From NCBI GenBank assembly GCA_963777895.1, contig CAVZSF010000007.1, positions 375,260-439,259 on the forward strand: a DNA stretch of 64,000 nucleotides. The letters are read 5' to 3'. The notes under the pieces were generated by a model, which saw nothing but the letters and a program-made list of their open reading frames with translations, did no database searches and had not been told where the DNA came from. Within the stretch, counting starts at the first letter, position 1; each line of letters starts with the position of its first letter. This DNA comes from UBA2241 sp963777895 (lineage in GTDB: Bacteria; Actinomycetota; Thermoleophilia; UBA2241). The position numbers and the translations under genes are program-made. This document shows, piece after piece, positions 44,634 to 53,150 of this stretch.

Positions 44634-46478
44634 ATGAAGACACAGAGGAAGCCGAGGAGACTCTCAGTCATCGCACTGGCGGCGACGCTCGTCGCGCTGG
44701 TGCTAGGCCTTGCCGCGCCGGCCTTCGGGTCGTCCTCGGCGGCGCAGCGCCAGATCGACAGGGTCGCCGCCAAGGCCGAGCAGCAAGCGCAGCGAAGCGC
44801 GATGCTGGTCGCCGCGAACGCGCAGAAGAACGTGCAGCGCCAGGTCATCGTGGAGTTCGGCGACCCGGTGAACGTCGCGCGCGGGGAACGCGTCCAGACC
44901 GTCGTGTCCATCGGCGGCGACGTCACCGTCGCCGGCACCGTCGACGAGGTCGTTGTCGCCATCGGCGGGGACGTCACCCTGCTGCCGACGGCGAAGGTCG
45001 GCGCCAACATGAACAACGGCAACGACAGCATCGTCCTGATCAACGGTGAACTCACGCGCCGGCCCGGCGCCGAGGTCACCGGCAACGTCCAGACCGTCGA
45101 CGTCGGCAACGCCGGCGACCTCTGGGAGTGGGCGAGCAAGGACGGCGGGTGGAGCGCGCTCAGCCCCATCGGCTCGTTCGTGGCCTGGTTGATCTGTACC
45201 GTCGTGTTCCTGCTGCTCGGTCTCATCGCCGCAGTCGCCCTGCCGGACCAGATCCGGTCGATCGAGCGACACGTGGCGACGCGCCCTGCTGCTTCTCTCG
45301 GATGGGGCGCGTTGACCGTCATCGGGACCTTCTTCGCGCTCATCCTCATCACGCTGACCATCGTGGGCGCGCTGTTCACCATCCCGTTCGGGCTCATCTT
45401 CCTGCCGTTCTTCACCTTCTTCGTGGTGACCGCCGTGGGGACGTTCGTGATCGAGCGGTTGTTCGCGGCGCAGCTCAAGGGCAATCTGGTGATGGCCGTG
45501 GCGATCGCCGTGGTCGCCACGAGCGTGATCGTGCAGGTCCCGGTCGCCGGCTTCATCGTGCTCGTGGTCATGGTCTTTGTCGGCACGGGCGCGGCCGTCC
45601 TGGGCTACACCGAGTGGCGGCGCAAGCGCAAGCTGATGCGCGCCGCCGCGCAGCCGGGGCAGCCGCAGCCGCCGCAGCCGCCGTACGGTCCGCCTCCGCT
45701 GCCGCCCTACGGCGGGCCTCAAGGCCCGCAAGGCCCCAGCGGTCCGTCTCAGGGTCCGTACGGTCCGCCCCTGCAAGCCCCTTACGGGCCGCCTCCGCAG
45801 GTGCCCTATGGGCAGCCTGCGCCCGGCGGCGCCGCGCCCGGCTCTGTGCCGGGCGCGGCCGCCCTGGCCGGCGCTGCCGGTCCAGCCAATGTGACAGGCG
45901 ATCAGCCTCCGCTCTACGCGCCGCAGGTCTACGCCCAGCCGCCGGCCTTGCCGCAGCCTTACGCCCAGCCGCCGGTGTCGCCGCAGGCTTACGGTCAGCC
46001 GCCGGCGTCGCCGCAGCCTTACGGGCAACCGCCGCAGGCGTCCGGGCAGTGGCCTCCGTACCCGCCGCAGGCGTACGCTCAGCCCTACCCGGGACAGGGA
46101 TACTGGGCGCCTCAGCCGCCGGCCGAGCAACCCCGGGCGGAGCAGCCACCTGAGGCGACGACGGTGGAGCAGCTGCCCCAGGCGACGACGGTGGAGCAGC
46201 CGCCTGAGGCGCCGACGGTGGAGCAGCCGCCCGAGGCGGCGACGGTGGAGCAGCCGCCCGAACCGGCGATCGTCGAAGCACCGGCTGAGACGGTCGTGCC
46301 GCGGGTGAGCGAGGCGCCGGGTCCCGCGACCGAGGCGCCAGGTGCCGCCACAGCCCTCCCCGATCTCGAGCCCACCGAGAAGGCCTCGGATCGCTCGGAG
46401 GAGCCGACGACGGAGCCGGCCAAGGAGGCCGGCGCCGAGAACGGCCCGGGCGCCGGGCCGCCGGCCCAGCAAGCGTAA
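44634..46478 (+). CDS. Bactofilin-like membrane protein with Pro-rich tail
   Basis: 614 residues. A signal peptide (about 1-32) is followed by an external segment with beta-helix-like repeats (VVSIGGDVTVAGTVDEVVVA, then IGGDVTLLPTAKVGANM) that recall polymer-forming/bactofilin domains. Four hydrophobic stretches follow between about 180 and 325, and then a 280-residue tail of PYGPP, PQPYAQPP and EQPPEA-TV repeats, presumably cytoplasmic. GGAGGTG upstream of ATG 44634 sets the start. Together with the Pro/Gln-tailed protein just upstream it lies between two paralogous ABC modules, suggesting a joint envelope function, perhaps scaffolding. That is inference; no family function is established. 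Confidence 0.68.
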   Translation: MKTQRKPRRLSVIALAATLVALVLGLAAPAFGSSSAAQRQIDRVAAKAEQQAQRSAMLVAANAQKNVQRQVIVEFGDPVNVARGERVQTVVSIGGDVTVAGTVDEVVVAIGGDVTLLPTAKVGANMNNGNDSIVLINGELTRRPGAEVTGNVQTVDVGNAGDLWEWASKDGGWSALSPIGSFVAWLICTVVFLLLGLIAAVALPDQIRSIERHVATRPAASLGWGALTVIGTFFALILITLTIVGALFTIPFGLIFLPFFTFFVVTAVGTFVIERLFAAQLKGNLVMAVAIAVVATSVIVQVPVAGFIVLVVMVFVGTGAAVLGYTEWRRKRKLMRAAAQPGQPQPPQPPYGPPPLPPYGGPQGPQGPSGPSQGPYGPPLQAPYGPPPQVPYGQPAPGGAAPGSVPGAAALAGAAGPANVTGDQPPLYAPQVYAQPPALPQPYAQPPVSPQAYGQPPASPQPYGQPPQASGQWPPYPPQAYAQPYPGQGYWAPQPPAEQPRAEQPPEATTVEQLPQATTVEQPPEAPTVEQPPEAATVEQPPEPAIVEAPAETVVPRVSEAPGPATEAPGAATALPDLEPTEKASDRSEEPTTEPAKEAGAENGPGAGPPAQQA

Positions 46479-46618
46479 ACGGTGTGCGCCATATGACGTG
46501 ACGGGAAAGCCCCGGCCCATGACGGTGTTCCGTCTCGGCCGGGAATCGGCATACATGCAGGAAGCCCTTCGAGAGCCGCGGAAGAGCTTGACCAGAACGG
46601 TCGAACCAAGGGGAGCGG

Positions 46619-47560
46619 ATGATGACGGACCACGACAGTGATGTGATGACCGGACAGTCGCAGACGCCCGGCGCGAGCGGCGAGCTGCCCGTCGGCGGCG
46701 GGCGGGCTCCCCACGAAGGGGCCGATAGGGGTCCCGCTCCGACCCCGTCCGCCGCAGCCTCAGCCGCCTCCTGTGCGGCGCCCGATCTGCCGATGGACGG
46801 CGACGCCGTCGTCCTGGGACGCCGCATAGTGCGGCGCTACGGCACCGGCGACGCCGCCGTCGAGGCGCTGCGCGGCGTCGACGTCGACCTCAAGCGCGGG
46901 CATCTGACGGCGATCATGGGCCCGTCTGGTTCCGGCAAGTCCACCCTGATGCATATCCTGGCCGGTCTGGACGAGCCCACGTCCGGCAAGGTGGTGGTCG
47001 ACGGCGTCGAGCTCATCGACATCGACCAGTCCGGCAACCGCGTCTCGGGCCTCAAGGAGCGCGAGCTCACCCAGTTGCGGCGCGACAAGATCGGCTTCAT
47101 CTTCCAGACCTTCAACCTGATCCCCACGCTGAACGCTGAGGAGAACATCGTGCTGCCGCTGACCATCGCGGGCCGCAAGCCCGACGAGGCCTGGGTGGGC
47201 GGCCTCATCGACACGGTCGGGCTGAGGGACAGGCTCACGCACCGGCCGTCGGAGCTCTCCGGTGGCCAGCAGCAGCGTGTCGCCATCGCCCGGTCGCTCG
47301 TCGGCCGGCCGGCGGTGCTCTTCGCCGACGAGCCGACGGGCAACCTCGACTCGAAGACCGGCGACGAGGTCCTGGAGCTGCTGCGTCACTCCGTCGAGGA
47401 CCTGGGTCAGACCATTGTCATGGTGACCCACGACGCGCACGCGGCGTCGATCGCCGATCGCTTGATCTTCCTGCACGACGGCATGATCGTGCACGATTGC
47501 GGCCGCATGATGCGCGACGAGATCTTCGAGGTGATCAAGTCGCTCGAGGGCGGGTCATGA
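46619..47560 (+). CDS. ABC transporter ATPase, MacB/LolD type, copy 2
   Basis: 313 residues, clearly paralogous to the ATPase at 39461: same Walker A GPSGSGKST, same IFQTFNLIPTL Q-loop, LSGGQQQRVAIARSL and VLFADEPTGNLD. The N-terminal 60 residues are low-complexity and unrelated to copy 1. AAGGGGAG lies just upstream of ATG 46619. The stop overlaps the downstream permease ATG. A short insert near residues 140-150 (DIDQSGNRVSG) distinguishes the copy. It probably powers the permease at 47557. Confidence 0.93.
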   Translation: MMTDHDSDVMTGQSQTPGASGELPVGGGRAPHEGADRGPAPTPSAAASAASCAAPDLPMDGDAVVLGRRIVRRYGTGDAAVEALRGVDVDLKRGHLTAIMGPSGSGKSTLMHILAGLDEPTSGKVVVDGVELIDIDQSGNRVSGLKERELTQLRRDKIGFIFQTFNLIPTLNAEENIVLPLTIAGRKPDEAWVGGLIDTVGLRDRLTHRPSELSGGQQQRVAIARSLVGRPAVLFADEPTGNLDSKTGDEVLELLRHSVEDLGQTIVMVTHDAHAASIADRLIFLHDGMIVHDCGRMMRDEIFEVIKSLEGGS

Positions 47561-50109
47561 TCCGCATCGCGCTGCGAAGCCTCGCCGCCCACAAGCTTCG
47601 CACCCTGCTCACGACGCTGGCGATCCTGCTCGGCGTCGCCATGATCAGCGGCACCTACGTTCTCACCGACCAGATCAACAAGGGCTTCAAGCAGGTCTTC
47701 AGCGACGCCTACAAGGGCACCGACGTCACGGTGACTCGGAAGATGGCATTCACGGGCGCCGAGATGGCGGGAGCGTCGGCCGGGCTGCCCCAGTCGATGG
47801 TCGAGCAAGTGCGGGCCGTCGAGGGCGTGAAACAGGCGGAGGGCTACGTGGCGGCTTCGGGCGCCGTTGCGGTGAACGGCAAGGTCGTCCAGACCGGCGG
47901 CTCGCCCACGCTCTTCTTCTCGTATGCCCCCGGCGCCGACAACCTGAGCGCGACCAAGTACACCGAGGGCAAGCCACCGGCGGCCGCGGGCGAGGTCGGC
48001 ATCATTCAGAAGCTGGCCAAGGACAAGGGCCTGAAGGTGGGCTCGGCACTCGAGGTCATCACCGACTCAGGTCCGCAGCAGACGACCGTTTCGGGCGTCT
48101 TCCAGTTCGGCGCCGAGTCGTCGCTGGGTGGTTCACTGATCATCAACACCACCCTCGCGGACGCCCAGCAGTGGTTCAACCTGCCGGGACGCGTCAGCGA
48201 GATCGACGTGACCGGTTCGCCGGGGACCACGCCCGACACGCTGGCGACCAGCATCCGGGCGGCGCTGCCTGCTTACACCGACGTGAAGACGGGCGCGCAG
48301 GCCGCGGCCGATCAGACGAAGCAGGTCAGCGAGGCGATCAACGGGTTCCTGCAGCCGGTGCTCCTGGCCTTTGGAGGCGTCGCCGTGCTGGTGGGCGCGT
48401 TCATCATCTTCAACGCGTTCACGATGACCGTGGCCCAGCGCCGGCGCGAGTTCGCCATGCTGCGCGCGCTGGGCGCCTCGCGACGCCAGGTGCTGCTGAG
48501 CATCGGCGGCGAGAGCCTCCTCATGGGCATCCTCGCGTCGCTGCTCGGACTCCTGGCCGGCCTCGTGGTGGCCACGGGCATCAACGCGCTCTTCACGGCG
48601 ATGAACATCGACATCCCGCGAAGCGGGCTTGTGATGCAGCCGCGGACGGTGATCGTCGCGCTGACCGTCGGCGTCGTGATCACCGTTCTCTCGGCCATGG
48701 CGCCGGCGATGCGCGCCACGCGGGTGCCGCCGGTGGCGGCGCTGCAGCGTGGCGCAGAGCTGCCGCCCACGCGTTTCTCGAAGTATACGGACTGGGCGGC
48801 CGGCGTCGTGGCGGTGCTCGGCGGCGGCTTCATCGCCGTCGGCATGTTCGGCGGGGGCAGCACGACCCAGCGCCTGCTGGAGATGGCTCTCGGCGCCGTG
48901 CTGATCTTCGTCGCCCTCGCCATGCTCGCGAAACACATCGTGCGGCCGGTCGCCGGCGCCGTCGGGGCGCCGCTCAGGCGGCTCTCGCCGACGAGCGGTC
49001 GCTTGGCGCGCGACAACACGATGCGCAACCCGTCCCGCACCGCGGCGACCGCCGCCGCCCTCATGATCGGACTCGGCGTCGTGGTGTTCGTGGCCGTCTT
49101 CGCACAGGGCCTGAAGAGCTCGTTCGTGGACAGCTTCGACAAGACTGTGAAGGCCGATTTCGTTATCAGCGGCGCCAATTTCATGCCCATCCCGAACGAC
49201 GTGACGCGAAGGGCAGAGTCCGTCGCGACCATCCAGGACGCGGCAGCGGTCGACGGCCAGCAGGTCCAGGCTAACGGCAAGCTGCAGGTGGTCTACGCGG
49301 TCGACCCGTTCACCTTCCCGAACGTGTGGAGCTTCGACTGGGTCAAGGGTAACGACGCTGTGGTCAAGAAGCTCGGGGTCGACGGTGTGCTCGTGGAGCA
49401 ACAGACGGCCAAGGCCCTTGGCACCGCGGTGGGGAAGACGGTGAGCATCACGACGGTGGATGGGGCCAAGACGAAGCTGAAGGTCCTGGGCGAATACCAC
49501 GATCCGATCATGCTCAACGGGCTGTTGATCAGTACGGCGGCCTACCAGCAGATCTTCCCGAAGGAGCAGCTCTTCATGGTGTTCGCGTCCGCCGCACCCG
49601 GCGCGGACCCAGCTCTAGCCAAACAGCAGCTGGTCGCCGCCATGAAGACGGTGCCGACCGCCGAGGTCAAGACGGCGGTCGAGTACAAGGACAGCGTCGT
49701 CGGACAGGTGAACCAGCTGCTCAACCTGCTGTACGGGCTGCTGGCCATGAGCGTGGTCATCTCGCTCTTCGGCATCGTGAACACGCTCGTCCTGAGCGTC
49801 TACGAGCGGACCAGGGAGATCGGGCTGCTGCGGGCGATCGGCGCCTCGCGCCGCCAGATCCGCAGCAGCGTCCGCTACGAGAGCGTGATCACCTCGGTGA
49901 TCGGCGGGATCCTCGGCATCCTCGTCGGCATCCTTTTCGCCTACGTGATCACGGCGCGCTTCGCGAGCCAGGGCATATCGTTCTCGATCCCGTGGGTGCA
50001 GCTCGCCGTCTTCCTCGTGGTGGCCGTGATCGTCGGCGTGCTCGCCGCGATCCTGCCGGCGCGTCGCGCGTCCCGTATCGACATCCTTGAGGCGATCGCC
50101 TACGAGTGA
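47557..50109 (+). CDS. FtsX-type ABC permease with two FtsX domains, copy 2
   Basis: 850 residues, aligned end to end with the permease at 40324: N-terminal LRSLAAHKLRTLLTTLAIL, MacB-like outer domain, FtsX domain around FGGVAVLVGAFIIFNAFTMT, second outer domain, and C-terminal FtsX ending ARRASRIDILEAIAYE. The outer domains are the least similar parts, as expected if the two copies handle different ligands. ATG 47557 overlaps the ATPase stop. It ends the block that begins with the two-component system. Confidence 0.93.
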   Translation: MIRIALRSLAAHKLRTLLTTLAILLGVAMISGTYVLTDQINKGFKQVFSDAYKGTDVTVTRKMAFTGAEMAGASAGLPQSMVEQVRAVEGVKQAEGYVAASGAVAVNGKVVQTGGSPTLFFSYAPGADNLSATKYTEGKPPAAAGEVGIIQKLAKDKGLKVGSALEVITDSGPQQTTVSGVFQFGAESSLGGSLIINTTLADAQQWFNLPGRVSEIDVTGSPGTTPDTLATSIRAALPAYTDVKTGAQAAADQTKQVSEAINGFLQPVLLAFGGVAVLVGAFIIFNAFTMTVAQRRREFAMLRALGASRRQVLLSIGGESLLMGILASLLGLLAGLVVATGINALFTAMNIDIPRSGLVMQPRTVIVALTVGVVITVLSAMAPAMRATRVPPVAALQRGAELPPTRFSKYTDWAAGVVAVLGGGFIAVGMFGGGSTTQRLLEMALGAVLIFVALAMLAKHIVRPVAGAVGAPLRRLSPTSGRLARDNTMRNPSRTAATAAALMIGLGVVVFVAVFAQGLKSSFVDSFDKTVKADFVISGANFMPIPNDVTRRAESVATIQDAAAVDGQQVQANGKLQVVYAVDPFTFPNVWSFDWVKGNDAVVKKLGVDGVLVEQQTAKALGTAVGKTVSITTVDGAKTKLKVLGEYHDPIMLNGLLISTAAYQQIFPKEQLFMVFASAAPGADPALAKQQLVAAMKTVPTAEVKTAVEYKDSVVGQVNQLLNLLYGLLAMSVVISLFGIVNTLVLSVYERTREIGLLRAIGASRRQIRSSVRYESVITSVIGGILGILVGILFAYVITARFASQGISFSIPWVQLAVFLVVAVIVGVLAAILPARRASRIDILEAIAYE

Positions 50110-50115
50110 GTGCAT

Positions 50116-50155
50116 GAGGCGGAGGCGAGGCGCCTTGGGCGCCCGCCTCCGCCTC
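50116..50155 (+). terminator. Terminator-like hairpin after the second ABC module
   Basis: An 18-bp stem with a single bulged A (50128), arms 50116-50134 and 50138-50155, three-base loop, starting seven bases after the permease stop. No T run follows. Confidence 0.65.
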
Positions 50156-50426
50156 AAGAAGACTCCAAGGGTCAAGGACGCACGGGGTCGCACCGGCGCG
50201 CCCCATCGCGAGTGCGAGTCTGCCGGGCCTGCAGCGCGATCGAGAGGCCACCCGGGCAAGTAGAGTGTCGGCTCCCTTCCGCTCCACAGTCGCCGGACAT
50301 CGATCCGGCGTAGCGGATCTCTCCTGCCGGAGTGCATCAACTCGCATCATCGCTGCAACTTCTTCGTGGTTGACGCATCGCACGGCCTGCAGACAACGGC
50401 ATGGCAACGACATTGCTCGTTTCTTT
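50156..50426. other. Non-coding gap upstream of the symporter
   Basis: Together with the hairpin and promoter on either side this is a 448-base gap without a convincing gene. Base composition drops toward 50330-50430, as expected near a promoter. I see no RNA gene or further conserved element here. Confidence 0.4.
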
Positions 50427-50455
50427 TTGCACAAGCGCCCCCGCTTGTGTAGAGT
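50427..50455 (+). promoter_or_regulatory. Symporter promoter with palindromic operator in the spacer
   Basis: TTGCAC (50427-50432) and TAGAGT (50450-50455) are spaced by 17 bases. The perfect inverted repeat CACAAGCG-CCCC-CGCTTGTG (50430-50449) fills the spacer, so a bound regulator would cover the promoter. About 100 bases of leader follow before the symporter start. Confidence 0.55.
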
Positions 50456-50557
50456 CGGCGGCACTTCGGCAGTCGCCGGCCAGGGGGAGCCTGGTCGCGG
50501 TCGCACCTGACCGCGTTCCTCCGCCGGCTCGAACAGCGCGAGCCCTGGGGGTCAGCC

Positions 50558-52228
50558 TTGGTCAAGTGGGTCATGATCGTCGCCTTCGTCTGCGTCATGG
50601 TCGGCGTCGGCATCTACAGCCGCAAGCGCACCTCGAACGTCAACGACTTCTTCCTGGGCGGCCGCGACGTCGGTCCCTGGCTCAGCGCCTTCGCCTACGG
50701 CACGACCTACTTCAGCGCCGTCCTCTTCGTCGGCTACGCGGGCAAGATCGGCTTCGGCTTCGGCCTGAGCTCGCTCTGGATCGCGCTCGGCAACGCCCTG
50801 CTGGGCAGCCTGCTCGCTTGGCTCGTGCTCGCCAAGCGCACGCGCCTCATGACGGCGCGCCTGAAGGCCATGACCATGCCCGAGTTCCTCGCCCAGCGCT
50901 TCGGCTCGCGCGGGCTCAAGATCGTGGCCGCCGTCGTGATCTTCCTCTTCCTCGTGCCGTACTCGGCCTCGGTCTACACGGGCCTCGCGTACCTCTTCGA
51001 GGAGGTCTTCGGCATCAACTTCATCGCCGCTCTGTGGACGATGGCGATCCTCACCGGCATCTACCTTGTGCTGGGCGGCTACCTTGCCGTCGCACGGAAC
51101 GACCTCATCCAGGGCCTCGTGATGATCGTCGGCGTCATCCTCATGGTGGGCTACATCGTGAAAGCCCCGGAGGTCGGCGGCCTCGGCAACGCGTACGACG
51201 CGCTGAAGGCCGCCAGTCCCGCGGCGGTCGCGGCATGGCCGCCGTGGAACCTGTCGCCCTTCAGCTGGACGGCCCTCATGACCTCACCGGCCGTCGTGCT
51301 CTTCTCTCTGGCCCTGCTCACGAGCCTGGGCGTGTGGGGGCTGCCGCAGATGGTGCACAAGTTCTACGCGATCCGCGACACCAAGGTGGTGCGGCCGGCG
51401 ATCATCATCTCGACGGCCTTCGCCGGCCTCATGGCTTTCGGCGCCTACTTCACCGGCGCGCTGAGCAGGCTCTTCCCGGGCATCCCCGAGCTCGCCGCCA
51501 ACAAGCAGTTCGACCAGATCATGCCGACCGTCCTGACGCAGGCCCTGCCCGAGACGCTCGTGGCGATCATCCTGTTGCTCGTGCTGTCGGCCTCGATGAG
51601 CACGCTGGCCGGGCTCGTGATGATCTCGGCCTCGGCGATCGCCGTCGACCTGGGCAAGGGCGAGGTCAAGAAGGATATGAGCAAGGGGACCGAGGTCATG
51701 CTCATGCGCGTCCTCATCGTCGTCTTCATCGTGCTCTCGGTCGTGATGGCGCAACAGAAGTGGACCTTCATCGTGAACATGATGGCGCTGAGCTGGGGCT
51801 TGGTCGCCGGCTGCTTCCTCGGACCGTTCGTGTGGGGCCTCTTCTGGCGGCGCGTGAGCCGGGCCGCGGTGTGGGTGAACCTGGTGTTCGCGCTCGCTTT
51901 CATGGGCGGCCTCGGCTACCACTACACCTCGGACCCGCTGACCGCCGGCTACATCCCCGTGCTGGCGGCGATCACGATGATCGCCTCGCTGGTGATCACG
52001 CCGCTGGTGAGCCTGGTAACGCCGGCGCCGAGCAGCGAGCGCGTGGCGCGGGCCTTCGAGGACGGAGCCGGCGGGGCGCCGCCGGAGATGGCGCCGGTCG
52101 GAGCGAAGCTCGGCCCGGCGCCCGCCGCCGGCGGCGCCGTAGTGGCCCTCGAGGAGCCCGGACCGGGCGCCCTTGCGGATAGGCCGGCGCTCGCGGGAGA
52201 CGACCTGCAGCCCGACACGGGCATCTGA
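50558..52228 (+). CDS. Sodium:solute symporter (SSS family)
   Basis: 556 residues with about thirteen hydrophobic segments. The first loops carry SNVNDFFLGGRDVGPWLSA and the FAYGTTYFSAVLFVGYAGKI segment typical of SSS proteins, and the sodium-site region is seen in VLSASMSTLAGLVMISASA. The last 60 residues are a disordered Ala/Gly/Pro tail. TTG 50558 is the likely start, with GGGGGT upstream. The ligand is unknown; proline, pantothenate or small acids are all possible for this family. A palindrome in its promoter suggests ligand-dependent control. A long hairpin follows about 100 bases after the stop. Confidence 0.88.
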   Translation: MVKWVMIVAFVCVMVGVGIYSRKRTSNVNDFFLGGRDVGPWLSAFAYGTTYFSAVLFVGYAGKIGFGFGLSSLWIALGNALLGSLLAWLVLAKRTRLMTARLKAMTMPEFLAQRFGSRGLKIVAAVVIFLFLVPYSASVYTGLAYLFEEVFGINFIAALWTMAILTGIYLVLGGYLAVARNDLIQGLVMIVGVILMVGYIVKAPEVGGLGNAYDALKAASPAAVAAWPPWNLSPFSWTALMTSPAVVLFSLALLTSLGVWGLPQMVHKFYAIRDTKVVRPAIIISTAFAGLMAFGAYFTGALSRLFPGIPELAANKQFDQIMPTVLTQALPETLVAIILLLVLSASMSTLAGLVMISASAIAVDLGKGEVKKDMSKGTEVMLMRVLIVVFIVLSVVMAQQKWTFIVNMMALSWGLVAGCFLGPFVWGLFWRRVSRAAVWVNLVFALAFMGGLGYHYTSDPLTAGYIPVLAAITMIASLVITPLVSLVTPAPSSERVARAFEDGAGGAPPEMAPVGAKLGPAPAAGGAVVALEEPGPGALADRPALAGDDLQPDTGI

Positions 52229-52328
52229 GCACCAGATTCGGGGACGGCTGGTCGCGAGCGAGCTAGCCGTAGACCGGAGTCCGCGGTGTGACGGAGCCCT
52301 GGTCAACCGGTCCCGCAGCCGAGAGCCG

Positions 52329-52376
52329 GACGTGACGAGGGCGGGGCGCTGAGTAGCGCCCCGCCCTCGTCACGTC
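52329..52376 (+). terminator. 22-bp perfect hairpin after the symporter
   Basis: Arms 52329-52350 and 52355-52376 pair perfectly over 22 bp around a GAGT loop. No T run follows. It lies in the gap between the symporter and osmC genes, where a terminator is expected. Confidence 0.7.
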
Positions 52377-52475
52377 AGACGCTCACGCCGCCGCACTGCT
52401 GCTCTTGGGGTATACGAACGGAGTCACCGCGGGCGTCGTTCTGCGGCGTTCGTCGCTCACAAAGGAATGGAGATC

Positions 52476-52991
52476 ATGAGCCCCACGAGCATCGGCGACG
52501 CGCTCGAGAAGATCAGCAGCGCGTTCGTGGCCGACCCCGAGAAGGCACGGTCGAAAGGCGTCCCCGCCACGGCACGCCTTGTGGATGGACTTCGATTCGA
52601 CGTCAGCGGTCCGAGCGGTGAGTCCGTTCGCACCGACATGCCCCTGGCAATGGGTGGCGGCGGGAGCGCGCCGTCTCCAGGCTGGTTGCTTCGCGGAGCG
52701 GTCGCCTCATGTACGGCCACCGTGATGGCGATGCGCGCGGCTCAGATCGGAGCCGACCTGACGACGCTCGAGGTCACCGTCGAGAGCGAGTCGGACCAGC
52801 GCGGGATGCTCGGTGTGGGCGAGGATGTTTCCGCTGCATTCAGCACCATGCGCATCACAGTGAGAATCGGCGCGGAAGGCGTGGCGCCAGATGATCTGCG
52901 TGCGCTCGTCACGTGGGGCGATACCCATTCGCCGGTCGCCTGCACCGTGCGCCAGTCTCCCGTGACCTCGATGGAGGTCGAGATCGTGTGA
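52476..52991 (+). CDS. OsmC-family peroxiredoxin-like protein
   Basis: 171 residues. OsmC/Ohr proteins reduce organic hydroperoxides with two Cys. Both are present: Cys79 in GAVASCTATV and Cys156 in HSPVACTVRQSP. The surrounding spacing and the RTDMPLAMGGGGSAPSPGWLL lead-in (positions 52-72) match the OsmC branch rather than Ohr. AAAGGA lies nine bases before ATG 52476; an ATG at 52467 is too close to it, so the shorter form is preferred. It is monocistronic, between two strong hairpins. Confidence 0.88.
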   Translation: MSPTSIGDALEKISSAFVADPEKARSKGVPATARLVDGLRFDVSGPSGESVRTDMPLAMGGGGSAPSPGWLLRGAVASCTATVMAMRAAQIGADLTTLEVTVESESDQRGMLGVGEDVSAAFSTMRITVRIGAEGVAPDDLRALVTWGDTHSPVACTVRQSPVTSMEVEIV

Positions 52992-53046
52992 GCAGACGCT
53001 TGTAGCTCCAGTTCGGCGTCTCAGCGCCGGCGCCGACGTGGCGGCG

Positions 53047-53080
53047 TGGCCCATTGCGCAAGATGTTGCGCAATGGGCCA
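53047..53080. promoter_or_regulatory. 34-bp palindrome before the P-type ATPase
   Basis: Perfect 15-bp arms (53047-53061 with 53066-53080) around GATG. Each arm contains the self-palindromic octamer TTGCGCAA (53054-53061 and 53066-53073), so the element has two dyads inside a larger one. Such nested symmetry suits a dimer or tetramer operator, for instance of an ArsR-like metal regulator, in front of a cation pump. It could also end osmC transcription, but no T run follows. Confidence 0.6.
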
Positions 53081-53150
53081 CCTCTCTTGCGTGTCGACTA
53101 CGGCCCTCGGCGGGTACAGGGTTGCCGGACCCCGACTGAGGAGGACGACC

